Shown one piece after another: positions 11,763-25,508 of a stretch of DNA of 64,000 nucleotides; the first letter of the stretch is position 1, and each line of letters starts with the position of its first letter. The DNA comes from Paramecium octaurelia (Eukaryota > Ciliophora > Oligohymenophorea > Peniculida > Parameciidae): positions 290,327-354,326 of the forward strand of contig CAJJDP010000036.1 in assembly GCA_905182995.1 (NCBI GenBank), in the 5' to 3' direction. The notes below the pieces were generated by a model, which did not search any database, had not been told where the DNA came from, and saw only the letters and a program-made list of their open reading frames with translations. Both the position numbers and the translations under genes were made by a program.

Positions 11763-13354
11763 TCATTAACAAGTTTTTAAAAGTCTCAAGTGTTCCTCCT
11801 TTATTTTGATAAACTTATCATTAAATGAATTGAGCATATTAGTTAAATGCTTGATTTATTCATTTTGTTATGCAATGTGTTAAGCAGATTGGTTATCATT
11901 TATTAAAATAGTCTTGGACTCTAATTATTTAATTTTATCTTCAGATCTCTCATTAAGTTATTTCCAAGCCTTTATCTATTGATCTTGGTTTTTTATTTTT
12001 TCTTTTAAAATATCTATTTCCTTTTTATAATTCTCTTCCTGAATTAACATACTCATATGTAATGCATAATATTAATCATTAGTTTAGTTTAAATCTTGGG
12101 CGAGATTAATTTGATCATTTGTATTCATTCTAGAATCCGGTCTCAAATCAGTGGCTTCAAAGGAATTCAATCTGGACTCTCTTCTAGAAGCTTCTCTAAT
12201 TTTTTCATTCAAGCAAGCTTCCTTTTAATGGAATTCATGATTGAGTTCATTAATTTTTGATTAAAGTGATTGAACATCGGATTCTAATTATAAAGTTCTT
12301 TTTTTTTCATTTTAGAATGAATTAAAGATTTCTTAAAAGGAGGTTTACAATTTATTTAATTATCTATCCTTATCCTCTATAAGTTTAGTATAATATAATT
12401 TTTATTATGACAATTTTTCTTTAGCTTATTCATATTTTTACTCTTATTTGATGTATTGCATGATTTTAAGTTTCAATTATTCATTTTCCAATCTAGTATT
12501 ATCTTTTAACAAATTTGCTTCCTTTATCAAACTTTATTAAGACTAAACTTTGATTTCTAATTCTCTAGTTTTAGATTAACTGGACCATAATTATTTATTT
12601 AAATCTTCTAATTCTTTGATTTTCTCTTCATTAAAAGAGGATTTTCTCTCTAAAATTGATAATAAATACAAAAGTATTACCATGTGATTCCAACATGACA
12701 ATATGTTCAGTCTTTTCTTTGTTTTCCTATTCCAATTTTTTGATTGACATCTTTTATTCAATAATTTCATTCATCAAAACTTAGTGTTAATGAACTAATT
12801 TTTGATTTTCTGTTTCTAACTCATCTATTTTATCTAATAAACTTTTATCTTCAGATTATGCAAATGGTTCAACTAATGTTTATAAATATTAAGAAATTAA
12901 TTCCTGTTTTTTTTCTGGTAATTACAAGACTGGTACGAAGAAATCGTCTTAGAAATCGCTCTATAAAATTAGCTAAAAGAAGTAGAATATTTAAAAACTT
13001 AGCATATGACTCCAAATAGTTTTAAAATTTAAGTCTCATTCCTATCTTTTGCTATTTCCATAACATTAATCTCTAATTATTTGTGTGTATAATCTGTTAA
13101 TTTGTCAACTATTAATTTCAATCTAGACATATTAAGTGCCCAATTATCTGTGTAAGCTTAATTCTCTAAGACCTAGGTAATTTTGATTTAAATTTTACAT
13201 GGAAAGTAGATCCAAAATGATCTGTATTAATGTGATTCAAAATTTATATGAATATAGTACCATCCACATATTCTCTAAAACCTGTATGATATTTTAAAAA
13301 GCTTATCTTGTTCATCCAATCTACTATTGCTGACTAAAGTTCTTAGTTTTACAT
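11763..13354 (-). CDS. Hook-domain coiled-coil protein (putative dynein adaptor)
   Basis: 502 residues. Residues 1-165 fit the Hook/calponin-like N-terminal domain: AIVDWMNKI, DGTIFIQILNHI, then NMSRLKLIVDKL and KLFGVICQLILQ, the last matching the helix by which Hook proteins contact dynein light intermediate chain. The remainder is a long coiled coil rich in Glu, Lys and Gln. Three introns: 13173-13198, 12973-12998 (26 nt each) and 12650-12680 (31 nt), giving exactly 503 codons. In animals and fungi Hook proteins link vesicles or endosomes to dynein through a C-terminal cargo region. No cargo domain is visible here. Confidence 0.8.
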
Positions 13355-13499
13355 TATTTTTAATTAAAATAATTAAATTTAATATGCGGGGATTCTTCAC
13401 ATTTGCTAAATCCTTTATCAGCTTCTCCTCTGTAAAAACTCAACAAATGAAAGTTTCAATTAGATTGTAAGCATAATTTTAATTTGAATTTAGAGTCAA

Positions 13500-13751
13500 T
13501 CAATCAATTAATGGCTAATTGAGATTGTGTTCCACTTTAACAGCACTTAGAATGGCTAATCTGTATGGAATTTGGTAAAAGTCTTCAATTGAGGAATTTG
13601 ATGGTGGTAATATTGCCTGAATACTTAGAATCCGAATTAGATATCCACATTTCTCAACTTTTGTCATTGTCTCTAAAAGCAGAACAACAAACGATACAAG
13701 CCAAAATTTGATTATATTATACATTAATAATAAAAAGATCAATATTTACAT
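13500..13751 (-). CDS. Possible small membrane-associated protein, 83 aa
   Basis: Open frame from ATG 13751 to TGA 13500-13502. The first 35 residues are hydrophobic (signal-anchor-like); the rest is mixed with several Pro, Ser and Glu residues. It sits directly upstream of the Hook gene on the same strand and head to head with the EF-hand gene. It could be a real small protein or a chance frame. Confidence 0.32.
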
Positions 13752-13878
13752 TTATTCTGTTGCAATTTTGTTATCCAAAAGATGAAATCTGGAAATCAGG
13801 GTTGAATCTAATTATTAATGATTAAAGTTATTCTTTAAAATTAATTCATTGATCAAGGGGATTTAAGAAAGGTATAGA

Positions 13879-14433
13879 ATGCATTTGGAATGCTAATTAT
13901 GCTTAGGATAAAAGTTAATAAATATAATAATGAAGCAATTTATTTGGGAAATAATATAATTTGAAAGGAAGTTAGAATATTGTCGTTAAGATTTAGCACT
14001 TGATTAAGGATTTTCCATTGAATTTTTTCCAGAAACTATCACATATTTAGGATTAAAGTAGTTATTCCATAGAGAAATGAAAGGATTTTTCAATAGGTAT
14101 GATTCTGATCGAGATGGAAAATTATCATTCAACGATATTTAATAATTTGTCTAGCCACGATAACTAGAGTATCAGTGCTTTATAAAGAAAGGAGGAAATT
14201 ACAATCGATTGATTGAGTTAATTGAAATAGCTGAAGAATATGAGAATTATTTGATGGACAATATTGAGACCTTGGAATTTTAGGAGAATAATTAGATTTC
14301 AATAAAATAATTTTTGAGTTCTAAATTTAAACAACCAACTGAAAAAGACATATGGTTTTTGAATCAAAGATTTGAATGTTATACAATTGAAGAGTTTTTG
14401 GGATATTTTGAATAGTATAAAAAAGCTAATTGA
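13879..14433 (+). CDS. EF-hand protein
   Basis: 184 residues with one clear EF-hand around residues 70-82: loop DSDRDGKLSFND has acidic residues at positions 1, 3 and 5, Gly at 6 and a hydrophobic residue at 8. The final loop position is Asp rather than the usual Glu. The rest resembles degenerate helix-loop-helix pairs, so it may be a calmodulin-related sensor with most sites lost. The start is uncertain: ATG 13879 or ATG 13930 in the same frame, and an upstream exon with a 35-nt intron is conceivable. Ends at TGA 14431-14433, 35 bases before the next gene. Confidence 0.65.
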
Positions 14434-14467
14434 CTCAAATTTTATATATATAAATAAATATTTATCT

Positions 14468-15400
14468 ATGAATACTTAAGATGAAATACTTTTGTTGAAG
14501 AAGTGCATTTGTGAATTTTTAAATAAGCTACTCCCCACAATTAAGGATCCGTTAATTTTAACCAGATAAAGACTAAGCTAATTTAAAACTGTTCTTTTAG
14601 ATGAATTGAAAACTATTTAAGATGTGTATTACTATGTTCAAACACTCTAATTTCAAGATGGAATGATCATCAGAACTGATACAAAGATTGAGCATTAAAG
14701 AAATCCATCAGGAGCTAATTAAGACTATATGAGTTTAAATTCAAACCCAACACTAGCAGATAAGAGAACCAATCCCCCATTTGGATTGAATAGAGGATAA
14801 GATCCTTAATTGCCAAATGCTGGAAATGCAATAAATATGAAAACTAACAATACAACAACACTCAATTAACAAAATCAGATTGTTGAAGATTAATAAGAAA
14901 TACCTAAGTTAGGCAAAGATATCTTTTTTAAAAGACCATCAACAAGAAAGCTATCTATTAAGACTAAAGATGCAAAGGTTTAAGAAAATAACTATAAACC
15001 TATTGATGAAATCTAGAAAGTGAATGTCTACGGATAAAAGGCAGATACTTTTAGTGTGTTAAATAATTATAGTAAGAGAACCCCATTTTTCGATAAAGAG
15101 ACCTTGTTGAACGAAATCAAGGAGAGCGAAAAGATTATTCGTAAAAACACCACTACTTTAAATGCAGTTTATAGCAGAAGTTTTGAAATATTAACTGGTG
15201 ACAAAGAATAAAATACAGAATAACTAAACAGTATTCAACAAGGTTTGCGTGCACAATAGGATTTAAGAGAATTGCAAAATGCCTAAAGAAATGCTACATT
15301 GAAAGGGTATTCAATTTATGCTAAGAAGGATAAGGATATTGCTAAACAGAGAATGGATGAAATTGCATAAATTAACGATAAAAAGAAACTATATTTTTGA
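14468..15400 (+). CDS. Unknown protein, 310 aa, intronless
   Basis: Single open frame from ATG 14468 to TGA 15398-15400. Residues 1-75 look folded, with a Leu/Cys-rich helix and conserved-looking DGMIIRTD. Residues 76-200 are Asn/Gln/Pro-rich and probably disordered. The C-terminal 110 residues are charged and helical (LLNEIKESEKII and further heptads) and end in KKKLYF. No known domain. Placed between the EF-hand gene and the transporter, 25 bases before the latter. Confidence 0.7.
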
Positions 15401-15425
15401 TGAATATATTTAAATATATAGATTA

Positions 15426-16919
15426 ATGAATAAATTATATCCAACAGATAAAATACATCATCAATATGTTGAATACCCTCAGCGTTGGATCCAATTAGTC
15501 TTATTTTTATGCGCTTTGCTTTCAAACATTATGTTCGGATTTTCGCTTTCGCCCATTGTCAAGGAAATGTCATTAGTTTATTAAGTTGATAGTAGGTAAA
15601 AAAATATTTAATGACATAGATATCTGCAATTTTTGACAATAAGTTTTACTGTCTTCTCAGTAATTATGATAATTCCAGGAAACATTATTAATGAAAAATA
15701 TGGAATTCGTATGAGTATTATGATAGGTATTAAATAATTGCAGTATTAAAGGTTGTGCATTGACTTTTATAGGCTCGATATTTGCAATTTTCATAAATGT
15801 TTCTTTTTGGTTTTTCTTCATTGGATAATTGATTTCTTTGATAGGATTTCCATTCAGATTGATTAGCGCATCAAAATTTGTTGCAAATTGGTTTTTCCCC
15901 GAAAACAGAATCCTTATTATGGTTATAATCGCATTAGTTTTTAATGCAAGTTCAGGAATAGCTATTAGAATTCCACTGATAGTATTAGGAGACTTTTAGA
16001 TACATGATCATCCAACAGATGAATAAATTGAGTTAGGAAGAGCCTTAATTGAGAGTTTGATGTTCTTGCTTTTTGGGTTGATGATTTTATTATGCATACC
16101 TCCAATTCTTTTTTTCTTAAGTAAACCAGTCACTCCTCCTAGTTATAGTGCTTCCGATGTATAGATACCTTATTTTATTAGGAATGTGTTAGAGAAGATT
16201 ATCATAAAGCAAGTGTCATAGTGGCTAGCAATCCTGATTTTATATTGCTAACTATTAGTTTTGCTTTTATCTTAGGAACAATCACATTATTTACACTGCA
16301 GATGGAATATTTTATATCACCCTTTGATTATTCGCTTAAAGATTAGAGCAATTTGGTGTTAGTTGGAGTGATAGCTGGTTTGATTGGAGATATTTGTGTT
16401 GGAACAGCAATAAAGAAGACTTAATCCTATAAAAAAGTGTTGAGGATTTGTAATATATTAGTGACTGTCCTCTTTGGAATACTCATACTAGCCTTGCATG
16501 TTAACAAAGTTTTCTTCTTTATTATTTATTTTTTGTTGTGTGGAAGTTCTGCCATTATGGCCTTGACTTTTGAGTTCTCTTGCGAATTATGTTTTCCATT
16601 GAGTGAGAACACTACAATAGCTATGCTCGGGTTCTTTGGTAATCTTCTTAATTTCTTGCAAGGAATTCCTGAAATCTTAATTCTGAAGGTATCTATTACT
16701 TTATCATTCAATTAGGGAGACAATTAACTCTGTTCTACTATGGCTATGATATTTATGTTGATCTTGATTGGTAGTTCAAATGTTTTGACGATGAAAATTA
16801 ACGAGAACCTCAAGAGATCAGAATAAGATATTCAATTGGATGATAGGATTGAAAAGAAAAATACTGAAGTCAGCTTATTAGAATAATCAAAATTTAATAA
16901 TAGTAATGATGATTATTGA
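15426..16919 (+). CDS. MFS transporter of the FLVCR/SLC49 type
   Basis: 473 residues with about twelve membrane segments. The start YPQRWIQLVLFLCALLSN matches the Y-P-R-R-W opening of FLVCR/DIRC2 proteins, and the loop between TM2 and TM3 carries NEKYGIRMS, a variant of the MFS loop motif. Animal members move heme, choline or ethanolamine; the substrate here is unknown. Introns of 24 nt (15596-15619), 25 nt and 23 nt restore 474 codons. The C-terminus is polar and cytoplasmic by prediction. EMC5 follows 27 bases downstream on the same strand. Confidence 0.78.
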
Positions 16920-16946
16920 TTATATATATAAAAATTAATATAATTT

Positions 16947-17217
16947 ATGCTAAAGGTAATTGGCTTTTTATTATTAATTCATTCTGCCATCTCATTAATT
17001 AGATATAGAAAGCATTTGATCTACAAGGATATGGCAGATTAATACCATATACCATTGGATGTATGAATATTAATACATTTTATAGATCTTATTAGAAATA
17101 ATTGTTGGATTCGCTTTGAACATGTTTTTCGGAGTTATTCTGGATAAAAAATTTACTAACATTCACCTATTTCCTCACAAGAAAACGTACACTTTAACTA
17201 TACTATCATAGATATGA
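16947..17217 (+). CDS. EMC5: ER membrane protein complex subunit 5 (EMC5/MMGT)
   Basis: 81 residues, two membrane helices. The opening MLKVIGFLLLIHSAIS followed by a basic loop, then PLDILLEIIVGFALN, matches the EMC5 (membrane magnesium transporter) pattern of H-A-x-Y-S and P-x-D-(V/I)-x-x-E-x-x-x-(A/G). EMC5 is a core subunit of the complex that inserts tail-anchored and multipass proteins into the ER membrane. One intron, 17061-17085 (25 nt). It is shorter than typical EMC5 proteins because the C-terminal tail is truncated. Convergent with the eEF1-gamma gene. Confidence 0.8.
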
Positions 17218-17370
17218 CTAGGCATTCTAAAGACCTAATTTCAGATAACCTGGTGGTAGAGGAGGAGTGCTATAATCTGTTGTAAGAGATAAAATTGGAA
17301 ATTTTGATATAAATAATTGATAAATTTGTGTACATTATGAAATTTGTGTGTGTTTTTATACATATTTAAT

Positions 17371-18718
17371 TCATCTAAAATAATATAATGCTCTTGCTGT
17401 AAGTCCTTAAACCTTTGATTCATCTTCAGTCTAATTAAGCCAATATTCCTCAAATAATGCTCTGTCTTATGGTTTAGAAGCATCAAGCTTAGTCAATTAT
17501 AAGTATTCAAATGTTGGGTGGTCTTTCTATATAAGATTATGTTAATGTCTTACTAAAAATGATGGGACTTCGGTTCCTCTCCATATCCAAGCTCCGCTGA
17601 TTTAAAGATCTGGAACATCTCCATAGACACCATGAATAGCAAATGCCCATTTTTTAAAATGAGGATCAGTTCTTTATAAGAATCCATTGCAATTATTTCT
17701 AAAGGAAATCAAAACCTTTCCCTCTTATTCAGCCTTAATGTATTTGATAATCCAAATTGACCATCCTTAAGAATCAAAAATTGTCCAAAAGTTTTTGAAT
17801 TCAGCAGCGAAATCTTTTGAAGCCAAAAATTATCTCTTCCAATCATCAATATTGAAAGTTGATTAAGGTAATAAATCAAATTCACATTATTATTTTTTTG
17901 GTTTATCTTCGTCATCTTCTTCTTTTGGAGCAGGCTTTTATTATTATGGTTATTGGGTATTTTATGCTTATTATTTTTATTATTATTATTTTTATTATTA
18001 TGGTTATTATTATTATTATTATTATTACTATTCATATTAAAATGGGAAAGCTTTTACACAATATTTGGTTTTTCCATAATACTATATTATATATTATCAA
18101 TTTTACGTTCACAAAGGCTGGTAATTCAGAGATGTATTTGTACCATCTTGTAATATTTGGGATTGTTCCTCTGAATTATTTATCAAATGCAAAACTAAAT
18201 AACCCTTAGAAGTAGGATGCTAAATTTAAATCAGCAATTGTCAATTATTCTCCAACTAAAAAATTATTTGCTTTAAAATGATTTTCTAATATTTTTAATT
18301 TCCAATTTAATTCTTTCTTAACTTCTTCTTACTTTTAGGGTGTTGTCTATTCATAACCAAGGATTGGCAATAGTAAACCAAGGAGAGTAGGTTCCAATTC
18401 AAGTGATGTGAAGTCTAACCATTGTCTAACTTTTGCTTGTTGGAAATCTGTCACTCCAACCAAAGGTGTTCCTCTGGCAACATATTGTAATATGGCGTTG
18501 CTTTCAGTTAGATATCCTTCAGGTGTCTCTAACAATGGAATCTTGCCAACTGGATTCTTAGCCAAAAAGGCAGGGGTCTAAAGTGAATAAAGCAGTATTA
18601 CTTCTAAGGATTTATATTCTACAAAATCACTAGCGATTTAGACATTGGCTAATTGGGCAGCCACTATTATTTTACCAGCTCTTGGATTGCCAAGTGTATA
18701 TGTAAGTTTAAGTGACAT
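17371..18718 (-). CDS. EEF1G: Translation elongation factor eEF1-gamma (eEF1B subunit)
   Basis: 432 residues. It has a GST-like N-terminal half (NPVGKIPLL, LTESNAILQYVA, then the GST-C helices with GEQLTIADL), a glutamine-rich linker of about 40 residues followed by KPAPKEEDDEDKPKK, and the C-terminal EF1G domain (WKRQF, WSIWIIKY, GFLQR, SGAWIWRGTEVP). eEF1-gamma anchors the GDP/GTP exchange complex for eEF1A. Introns 18578-18601 (24 nt) and 18082-18106 (25 nt) give exactly 433 codons. The linker is encoded largely by TAA codons. Read in the neighbouring frame it looks like poly-Asn, which is a false ORF. Confidence 0.95.
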
Positions 18719-19064
18719 AAAAATATCTTAATATTTAAATTTTAATTTCTCACAATTCAAAGAACAACAATTCTTAAGGCATTAACAATGTTCCTAATTC
18801 TTTCATAATTGATTGCATCATTTATTTATTGTGATTTTTAATAAGAAGTAGAATTGATACTAAATATTGCTGTTTTTTTGAATTGTAGTCATAGGAAGGT
18901 AAGTTTTATGAGAGAGCAATAAATAAAAAAAGGGTGAATTGAGTATTATTATCAAGAATTGATTTTATTTATTAAAATATGTCCCTAAACCAATTGTATG
19001 GGAAACAAACAATTAATTATGCAAGTACACTATAAAATTAATCATTTTAAGAGAGCTCAGACAT
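18719..19064. other. Divergent intergenic region
   Basis: 346 bases between the divergent eEF1-gamma gene and the coiled-coil gene at 19065, so it should contain both upstream regions. AT-rich; no open frame and no motif I can name. Confidence 0.5.
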
Positions 19065-19904
19065 ATGAGATCTCCAAATGATGCACAATCATTTGGATTG
19101 CGTCAAGAATTTCATGATTTTTCATAGTTACATCGACAACCTGCAGATACAAATAAACATTAAAGAGCAAAGTCAACTCTATAAAACAATTATAGACAAG
19201 GCACTCCTATAACAGATCTAGAGGAGATGGAAGGAGAGAAATTGTTTGATTAGTTTTTTAAGTTTAACAACTCTAAAAGCGAAAGCGATTTTATGAGGGA
19301 TTCAATGTAGAGAGATTAAAAGCAGCCTGAATCAGAATTCTTAAGGTTTGTAGAGAATGCAATAGAATATCATAAGTAATCTGAATTGCATTTTCGACCT
19401 ACTATAAAAAAGAATTAACATTTAGAGTAGAAGACAAGAGAACTTACAGTGTAGAATAGGTTATTGGCAAGCGAAATTAATAGATATAAACAGAGAGAGA
19501 GTGAATTAAAAAATAAGATAAAAATAATCCAAAAAGAATATTAATTAGAGTTGGGTCAATTGATATAGAAGAATGAATGGTTGGAAGAGTTGTTGGTAAA
19601 ACAAAAAATAGACAATGAGAATTCCTTGTTGGCTGTTAAGAAATCTTTAGAAATGATGTAAGGAAGGTGTATGTGTCAAAAGGGATTGGCTGATAAGATA
19701 ATGAAGGAAGTCAAATAACAATCTAGACCATAATATGATCTATAGGCTACACATTCATCGTCTGAATTAAGCAGCAACACTGGAGACGAAGACTTGGATT
19801 TTGATTATGTGAGAAGAAGGAAATCTTTTTCAAAGGTACTTAAACACAATATAGACAGACATCAGAAGAACATTAATTTTAACTAGCGAGAAGCAAGAAC
19901 TTGA
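19065..19904 (+). CDS. Coiled-coil protein, unknown, 279 aa
   Basis: Intronless frame from ATG 19065 to TGA 19902-19904. A polar N-terminal third is followed by a strong coiled coil around residues 125-215, rich in Glu, Lys, Gln and Leu heptads. A Ser/Asp-rich acidic patch (SSSELSSNTGDEDLDFD) and a basic C-terminus follow. No known domain. Such proteins are common in ciliate cortex and basal bodies, but nothing here places it. Confidence 0.65.
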
Positions 19905-19984
19905 GGGAGTTTGCTAGAGACCAATTTTTTCGGAAGAAACCTCTACAAGACCCTTATTATACATGAATATTAAATTATTATATA

Positions 19985-21440
19985 ATGGTTTTCATAAAGA
20001 GATTGGTGCCTCTTTCAATTTTGTATTGTTTCGAAGGAATCATGTTAGGACTCATTTTATACAGTGTTCCATCTGATTTGATAGATAAAGGTGTTGAGAT
20101 AAGTAGATACAAGTTTTCATTCATTTTGCTATTACCTTACTTGTTCAGATACGTAGTTGGACCTTTGATCGATAGCTTAAGTTGGGACAAGATGGGTAGA
20201 AGAAGAAGCTAGTTGACAGTGTTGTATTTTGGATTGGGGTATGTTTTAGTCGAAAATTCTTAGAGTTCTGTTATATTTTTCAAATTTCTAATCGCTAGAT
20301 CCTAGTACATGGTTTTGGAACATATTCTGGATTGTATGTTTGTTGGCTTGCATTGACATCATAATAGCAGCTTGGTTAGTTGAAAGTTTAGAGAAGCAAG
20401 ACAGAGGGTATGGAGCATTGGCTCAATTTCTAGGGATTTTGATTGGAGGATTTATTGGAGCATACATATTTAAGATGTTCAATTCACTTGAATTTTGCAA
20501 TACATATATTTATGCCATTCCTCAAGAGATACCGTATATTACACTCTAAAGTTAAATTATAGATTTATTTTTAGTTGCATTCAAGGATTTGTCTTACATT
20601 TCAGTAGGACTTGGAGTTGCATGCATTATAATAATACATAATGAGAAAACTATTAATTAAGATGTATGAATGTCATTATATTAGATAATCGAAGCTTACA
20701 AATCAGCTCTTGGAGCATTTTCGAATCGTCATTTGATTGTTCTCTTTTTGTTTTTTTGTTTTTTCAGAGTTGGATAGATGCCTATAGATTTGGCTCATAT
20801 TCATTTGATGAGAGGCTAATTGACAGAGGGATAAATTCAATTCCTGGAAATACTAACTTTTCCTATTGCATGCATTTTACCATATTATATGGCCAAAATG
20901 ATCAAGACAAGAGTGTTGGAGATAAGACTTATCATAGTGTTTTCCATTTATGAGATTGGTATATCTATTTAACTAATTATATTCGACTAGCTATCTCAGG
21001 AGTATTTATTATAACATTGTTTGCTTCCGAGGAGAATTTCCCATTCCCATACAGAGATACTTTGATGAAGATATCCTTATTTAGTGTCTGGTTATTAAAC
21101 TTGATTAATATCACCCTGGCTTAGTCATTTATTTACAAAAGCACTTAAAGTTCTGTGTCTGCAACATTCATAGCTTTGTTAAGTAGTGATATTTGATAAT
21201 ATTTAAGCCACTGGAATAAACTTCTAGTTCATTTTTGAAGGATTTGTTGAGTATTTGTTAGCTAATTACAATTATTATTTGATTTGGATATGCGGAGTAG
21301 GAATATATGCTCTATTTTTTTTCCATCTGGCTTCAAGAGTCACTATGATAGATTAATTGAATTGCGAAGAGTTTAGTTTAGAAATTGATATAAAGAAAGA
21401 GAAACTCCTAATTAATACAGAATTAGCAACTTTGTCCTGA
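19985..21440 (+). CDS. Acetyl-CoA transporter AT1-like (SLC33 family)
   Basis: 443 residues, MFS fold. Diagnostic AT1 signatures: YKFSFILLLPY...GPLIDSL with GRRRS in the first half, DIIIAAWLVESL (D-I-A-V-D-G-W-A-L in animals), and GYGALAQFLGILIGGFIG followed by FCN. AT1 imports acetyl-CoA into the ER/Golgi lumen for protein or glycan acetylation. Five introns (25, 24, 21, 32 and 22 nt) reduce 1456 bases to 444 codons. The acidic D-x-x-x-D of animal AT1 is changed here (the second Asp is Ala), so substrate selectivity could differ. The syntaxin gene follows on the same strand. Confidence 0.82.
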
Positions 21441-21571
21441 TAATTAAATATAATTTTTGTATGCAATCATAGTTTTATAGATTTATTGAGTTAGATTTTG
21501 TTATTATGAATAAGTCCAAAAATACCATTAAAATATAGTCTATTTCTTTAATAATTTTATAGTATTATAAA

Positions 21572-22590
21572 ATGGAGGATCGATTGATTTAATTACAAGA
21601 AGTAAGAGCATTTTAATCTAGTTTTCGGGCATAAAAGATCAAATTTAATTGGACACTTCTTATTCCTCTTAGGATGATAATTTTATGCCTTAATTTTCTT
21701 CAAACGTAAAAAAGGCACAATAGTGTTTAGATATTATAAAAAATAATAACCTAAGAATAAGGGAAATGATGAGCAAATATTCCATGGCTACTACAAGTTC
21801 TGTCGAGAAGGGTATTAAAAAATTTAAATCCTTTAGGTTTATCGAGAGAATTAGAGTAGATTATCACGCAAAATTAACAAATTAGTAAGTAACTAAAAGA
21901 AGCAATGAAGGATATCAAAGAAGAGGTTGAAAGAAGTCAAAGAGAGAAAAGTTAAGAGGATCAAACTGAAACCAGAATAAAAATTCAACAGGAAAATGCA
22001 TTATCTAGTGCAGTTTATGAAGTTTTACAGGCTTCCTCACAGGTTTCTTGCTAATATTAGAATGGAGTGAGAGAGAAAATCAAAAGGTAAGCCAGGATCT
22101 TAGATGAAAATGCCACCGAATAGTTTTTAGATGAAATATGCAATGATCCATAAGTATCTTAACTTTATCCAATATCAAATTAGAAAGCAACATAATTATT
22201 GCAAGGGAAACTCTATGGAGAAGCTCCTTCAGTTCGTCTGACTAATGCTGTTTCTGATATATAAGAGAAATATAAAGACATTCAATAGTTGGAAAAAGTA
22301 AGTTGTTTAATTATTTTTTAGTCGGTGTAATTGGTAAGATAACTATGGTAAGATTTAGCAATCTTAGTGGAAACTTAAGGTTAATCAACCAATAATATCG
22401 AAATAAGTCTTACTTCAGCCAAATCTTATATTAATAGAGCCAAAGATGAACTTTCAAATGCAGAGGGTGATCATTAATCAGCTAAAAAGGTATTAATACA
22501 TGCTATTCTATCAAGAAAGTCTGTTGTATTATTCTAATAGGTGTTGTAATTTTGGCTGCAATCATTGGACCTATAGTTGCGACGGCATGA
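21572..22590 (+). CDS. Syntaxin (Qa-SNARE)
   Basis: 307 residues. It has an N-terminal Habc-like helical region, then a SNARE motif with the zero-layer Gln in ILVETQGQ and heptads through SLTSAKSYINRA. A basic juxtamembrane KKKVCC and one C-terminal membrane helix follow (IILIGVVILAAIIGPIVATA), ending at the stop. Typical of plasma-membrane-type syntaxins, which drive vesicle fusion. Introns of 20, 25, 24 and 26 nt give exactly 308 codons; the last intron separates the SNARE motif from the membrane anchor. Convergent with the SNF1-like kinase gene. Confidence 0.9.
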
Positions 22591-22804
22591 ATTATTTATT
22601 TTATAATGTAGTTTATTTCCATTTAATTTAATATAAGGATAAATCATTCTTCTTATGATATTGATGTCCTTTAAGTCGATTATAATTTACCCCTATTTTA
22701 AAAATAATAAAATTAATGGTAAATTTTACCTGCTTTGTAGACATCAAAAATAGATCAATGAATAAATAATAATATTTTCGAAAAATTTGATTTAATATTA
22801 AATA

Positions 22805-24598
<1,794 letters not shown>

Positions 24599-24736
24599 TA
24601 TATAAAAAATTAGATAATTATATATTTATAATGCTCACCAATCCTAATCCTAATGATCAATTAGAAAATTATAAATTGTCATTATATAAGGAAATATAAT
24701 GCAATCTGAAGAGGTCTTAATTTTTAAAGAAAAAAG

Positions 24737-25404
24737 ATGTAATTAGTAGATTAACAAAAATAGAATAAAAGGGTAGAAAATTTTCTAAATGTATAACAGA
24801 TTTTTGACAATGGGCCCAGATTAGCCATTATTAAACCATCCTTGACTAAGGAAGAATCAAATCCAACCATGGGTGGCGATGGATCAACTGCTAGTTCTTA
24901 TAGCAGAGATTTAAGAGAAAATATGAGCAGAGAGTCGATCATAAAATGTTATCCAGGTTTAGCTATCTAAATTCTGGATGCAATTTCAGCATTATCTGAT
25001 AATTAATAGAGAGGTAAAGTAATCAAACATTTTCTTTCCATTTCCACCACATATTACAAATACGAAAGAATGAGATTCATTGAACAATTTCTCCCTAAAG
25101 ACCTCATTTAATATCTTAAAACCAATTACTCGCTTGATATTTTTAAATAATTGAACGATTCCTACAAAATGGTACTTATAATCATAAAACCTAGCAATTA
25201 GATCAATCAATTTCGAATGTTTTGTTTTTTGAGGCTGGAATTGAAACAGATATCAAACCTCTTTACAACTCTTCATTCTTAGCTTCTTAACTGTTGTTTA
25301 TGTACTCTTCAAATTATTATAGTAAGTTTATTTATTCTATTTAGAGAAAATTATCCAAAATAGAGAATGATATTTTTAAATTTTACTGGCATCTAGAATA
25401 ATGA
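24737..25404 (+). CDS. Unknown protein, about 214 aa
   Basis: Frame from ATG 24737 with one intron (23 nt, GTACTT...CTAG near 25168) to TGA 25402-25404; 215 codons. The N-terminal half is charged, then Ser/Gly-rich (GGDGSTASSYSRD). The C-terminal part is helical with aromatic residues (LLFMYSSNYYSKFIYSI). An upstream ATG at 24631 opens another phase that I could not join by an intron, so the true 5' end may differ. No family recognised. Confidence 0.5.
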
Positions 25405-25508
25405 TGCCGAGCTTCACCAATAGTTCTCTAAGGAAGAGTGTCTCTACATTTCATTATAAAGAAAAAACACCAGAAATATTCAAAATTCAACTCAAATGTT
25501 GAGTTAAA

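Noticed and set aside
17709-18035. Poly-Asn open frame on the minus strand
   Set aside because: It is the neighbouring frame of the eEF1-gamma Gln linker and C-terminal domain; the correct frame reads TAA as Gln and matches the family throughout.
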